Below, in pieces: positions 53,039 through 53,923 of a stretch of DNA of 53,923 nucleotides. Location of the stretch: NCBI GenBank assembly GCA_018645725.1, contig JABGWD010000325.1:1-53923 (forward strand), in the 5' to 3' direction. Positions within the stretch are counted from its first letter, which is position 1. The number at the start of each line of letters is the position of its first letter. Below the pieces are notes generated by a model, which worked only from the letters and a program-made list of their open reading frames with translations, was not told the origin of the DNA and did no database searches. Origin of the DNA: Opitutia bacterium. Its GTDB lineage: Bacteria; Verrucomicrobiota; Verrucomicrobiia; Opitutales; Seribacteraceae. Position numbers and translations under genes: made by a program.

Positions 53039-53923
53039 TTAACTGATTTCCAAAGCCGGTTCGCCCGCAAGGATCTCCTCGATCGGATCGATGCCCAGTC
53101 CCGGGGTCCGGGGGGCGGCCAACCGACCGTTCTTTCGTTGGGGAGCTCCATGGGCGATGGAACGGGTCACGTAACTGTTGAAATCGGTTGCGGTAAAGAG
53201 AAACTCGGTCGGCGTGCTGTGGGCCAAGTGAGCGATGGCGGCCGTCACGACGTCTCCGCCCCAGGTGTCCTCGAGGGTCATCACGAGCCCAAGCGAAACG
53301 CATAGATCGCGTGCCTGACGGGCCCGGGTCAGACCACCGAACTTGCTGATCTTGATGTTCACCACGTCCATGGCGAGATCTTGTTCGCCCCGTAGAATCT
53401 CGGGTATCCCGTCGATCGATTCGTCCATCACGAAAGGCAGGTCGGTATGGCGGCGAACGGACAGGCAGTCTTCGTAGCGCAAGCAAGGTTGTTCGATATA
53501 GACGTCCACGTCCTTGACCGCGCCCACGACGCGCATGGCCTCGTGCTTGAGCCAACCAGTATTGGCATCGGCAATAAGCTTGTCCCCGGGCTCGAGGACG
53601 GTGGCCACCTGGCGGATGCGCTCGATATCGACATCCGGATCGCCCCCGACCTTCAGTTGAAAACGGCGGTATCCTTCCTCCCGGTAGCCCGTGACGTTCT
53701 TGGCCATTTCCTCGGGGCTTTGTTGGGAAATTGCCCGGTAAAGAACAAAGTCTTCCCCGTAGGTTCCCCCGAGCAAATCGCTCACGGGCAGGTTCGCCGT
53801 CTTGCCCAGAATATCCCAGCACGCGACGTCGACGGGCGCCTTGACGTAAGGATGTCCCTTCATCGCCTTGTCCATGATCTGGTTGAGCTTGCCCAGTTGG
53901 GTCGGGTCTTCTCCGATCAGGGC
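53039..53923 (-). CDS. Enolase-superfamily dehydratase/epimerase, cut by the window end (partial)
   Basis: 294 residues visible; the frame runs off the right edge, so the N-terminal part (roughly the first 80 residues) is missing. The barrel motifs are present: [89 protein letters not shown] and [20 protein letters not shown]. The pattern IEQPC..YE.C..VRR with D-E-S-I-D-G best matches cis-3-hydroxy-L-proline dehydratases and proline-betaine epimerases of the mandelate racemase subgroup, as far as I recall. Substrate remains inferred. Confidence 0.85.
   Translation of the reverse strand, partial: ALIGEDPTQLGKLNQIMDKAMKGHPYVKAPVDVACWDILGKTANLPVSDLLGGTYGEDFVLYRAISQQSPEEMAKNVTGYREEGYRRFQLKVGGDPDVDIERIRQVATVLEPGDKLIADANTGWLKHEAMRVVGAVKDVDVYIEQPCLRYEDCLSVRRHTDLPFVMDESIDGIPEILRGEQDLAMDVVNIKISKFGGLTRARQARDLCVSLGLVMTLEDTWGGDVVTAAIAHLAHSTPTEFLFTATDFNSYVTRSIAHGAPQRKNGRLAAPRTPGLGIDPIEEILAGEPALEIS

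Noticed and set aside
53025-53822. Second minus-strand frame over the enolase-superfamily gene
   Set aside because: Arg/Gly-rich shadow frame; the other frame carries all active-site motifs.

Overview
The window looks like a chromosomal stretch of a Gram-negative bacterium of the PVC group, most likely Verrucomicrobiota (Opitutia-like). The basis is a Minf_1886-type conserved protein (a family known from Planctomycetes and Verrucomicrobia), a fused lpxC-fabZ gene followed by lpxA, an exported Ni-superoxide dismutase, GYF_2/DUF4190/dispanin small membrane proteins, and many Sec-exported proteins of unknown function. Genes are densely packed, most intergenic gaps are under 150 bases, and none exceeds 300 bases without a gene. 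I see no rRNA, CRISPR array, insertion sequence or prophage. The taxonomic call is inference from gene content.

Left part (1-9.5 kb): the end of a probable nuoM, then nuoN, then tRNA-Leu(TAG). A 1986-residue exported coiled-coil protein follows and converges on a Sel1-repeat protein. Between them lies a ~130-bp imperfect direct duplication carrying a decayed copy of both gene ends. Central metabolism (9.5-31.5 kb): small zinc-ribbon and Minf_1886-type proteins, an integrase-arm/excisionase-like protein, class II fructose-bisphosphate aldolase, transaldolase, a ribbon-helix-helix-like protein, a DUF255 thioredoxin-fold protein, MutL (with degenerate endonuclease motifs), an exported aldose epimerase and glycogen phosphorylase coupled to a DUF3108 protein. 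A LysR regulator is divergent from a tightly packed run (YggS, SirB1-type transglutaminase, AroE, prepilin peptidase). Then come a full-length pyruvate carboxylase and an exported leucine-rich-repeat protein.

Envelope and housekeeping (31.5-43.6 kb): lpxC-fabZ and lpxA for lipid A, a DUF971 gene close to an Mrp/ApbC gene (together the parts of plant HCF101), ribosomal protein L33 (56 aa), then a same-strand series of exported proteins (TolB-like propeller, trypsin-like protease, an acidic exported protein, an FG-GAP/VCBS protein) ending in a TIGR00282/YmdB-type phosphoesterase.

Accessory small-membrane-protein region (43.6-51.2 kb): a GYF_2 protein behind sodN, a DUF4190-like protein, tRNA-Arg(TCT), a MORN-variant protein, three tandem CD225/dispanin paralogs with duplicated leaders, a DUF2752 protein, a second MORN-variant protein (a lipoprotein), an NTF2-like exported protein, another DUF4190-like protein and a zinc-ribbon polytopic protein. 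This is the most unusual part of the window. Right edge: a nucleoside-symporter-like MFS transporter converges on a zinc-ribbon coiled-coil protein and an enolase-superfamily dehydratase/epimerase cut by the window end.
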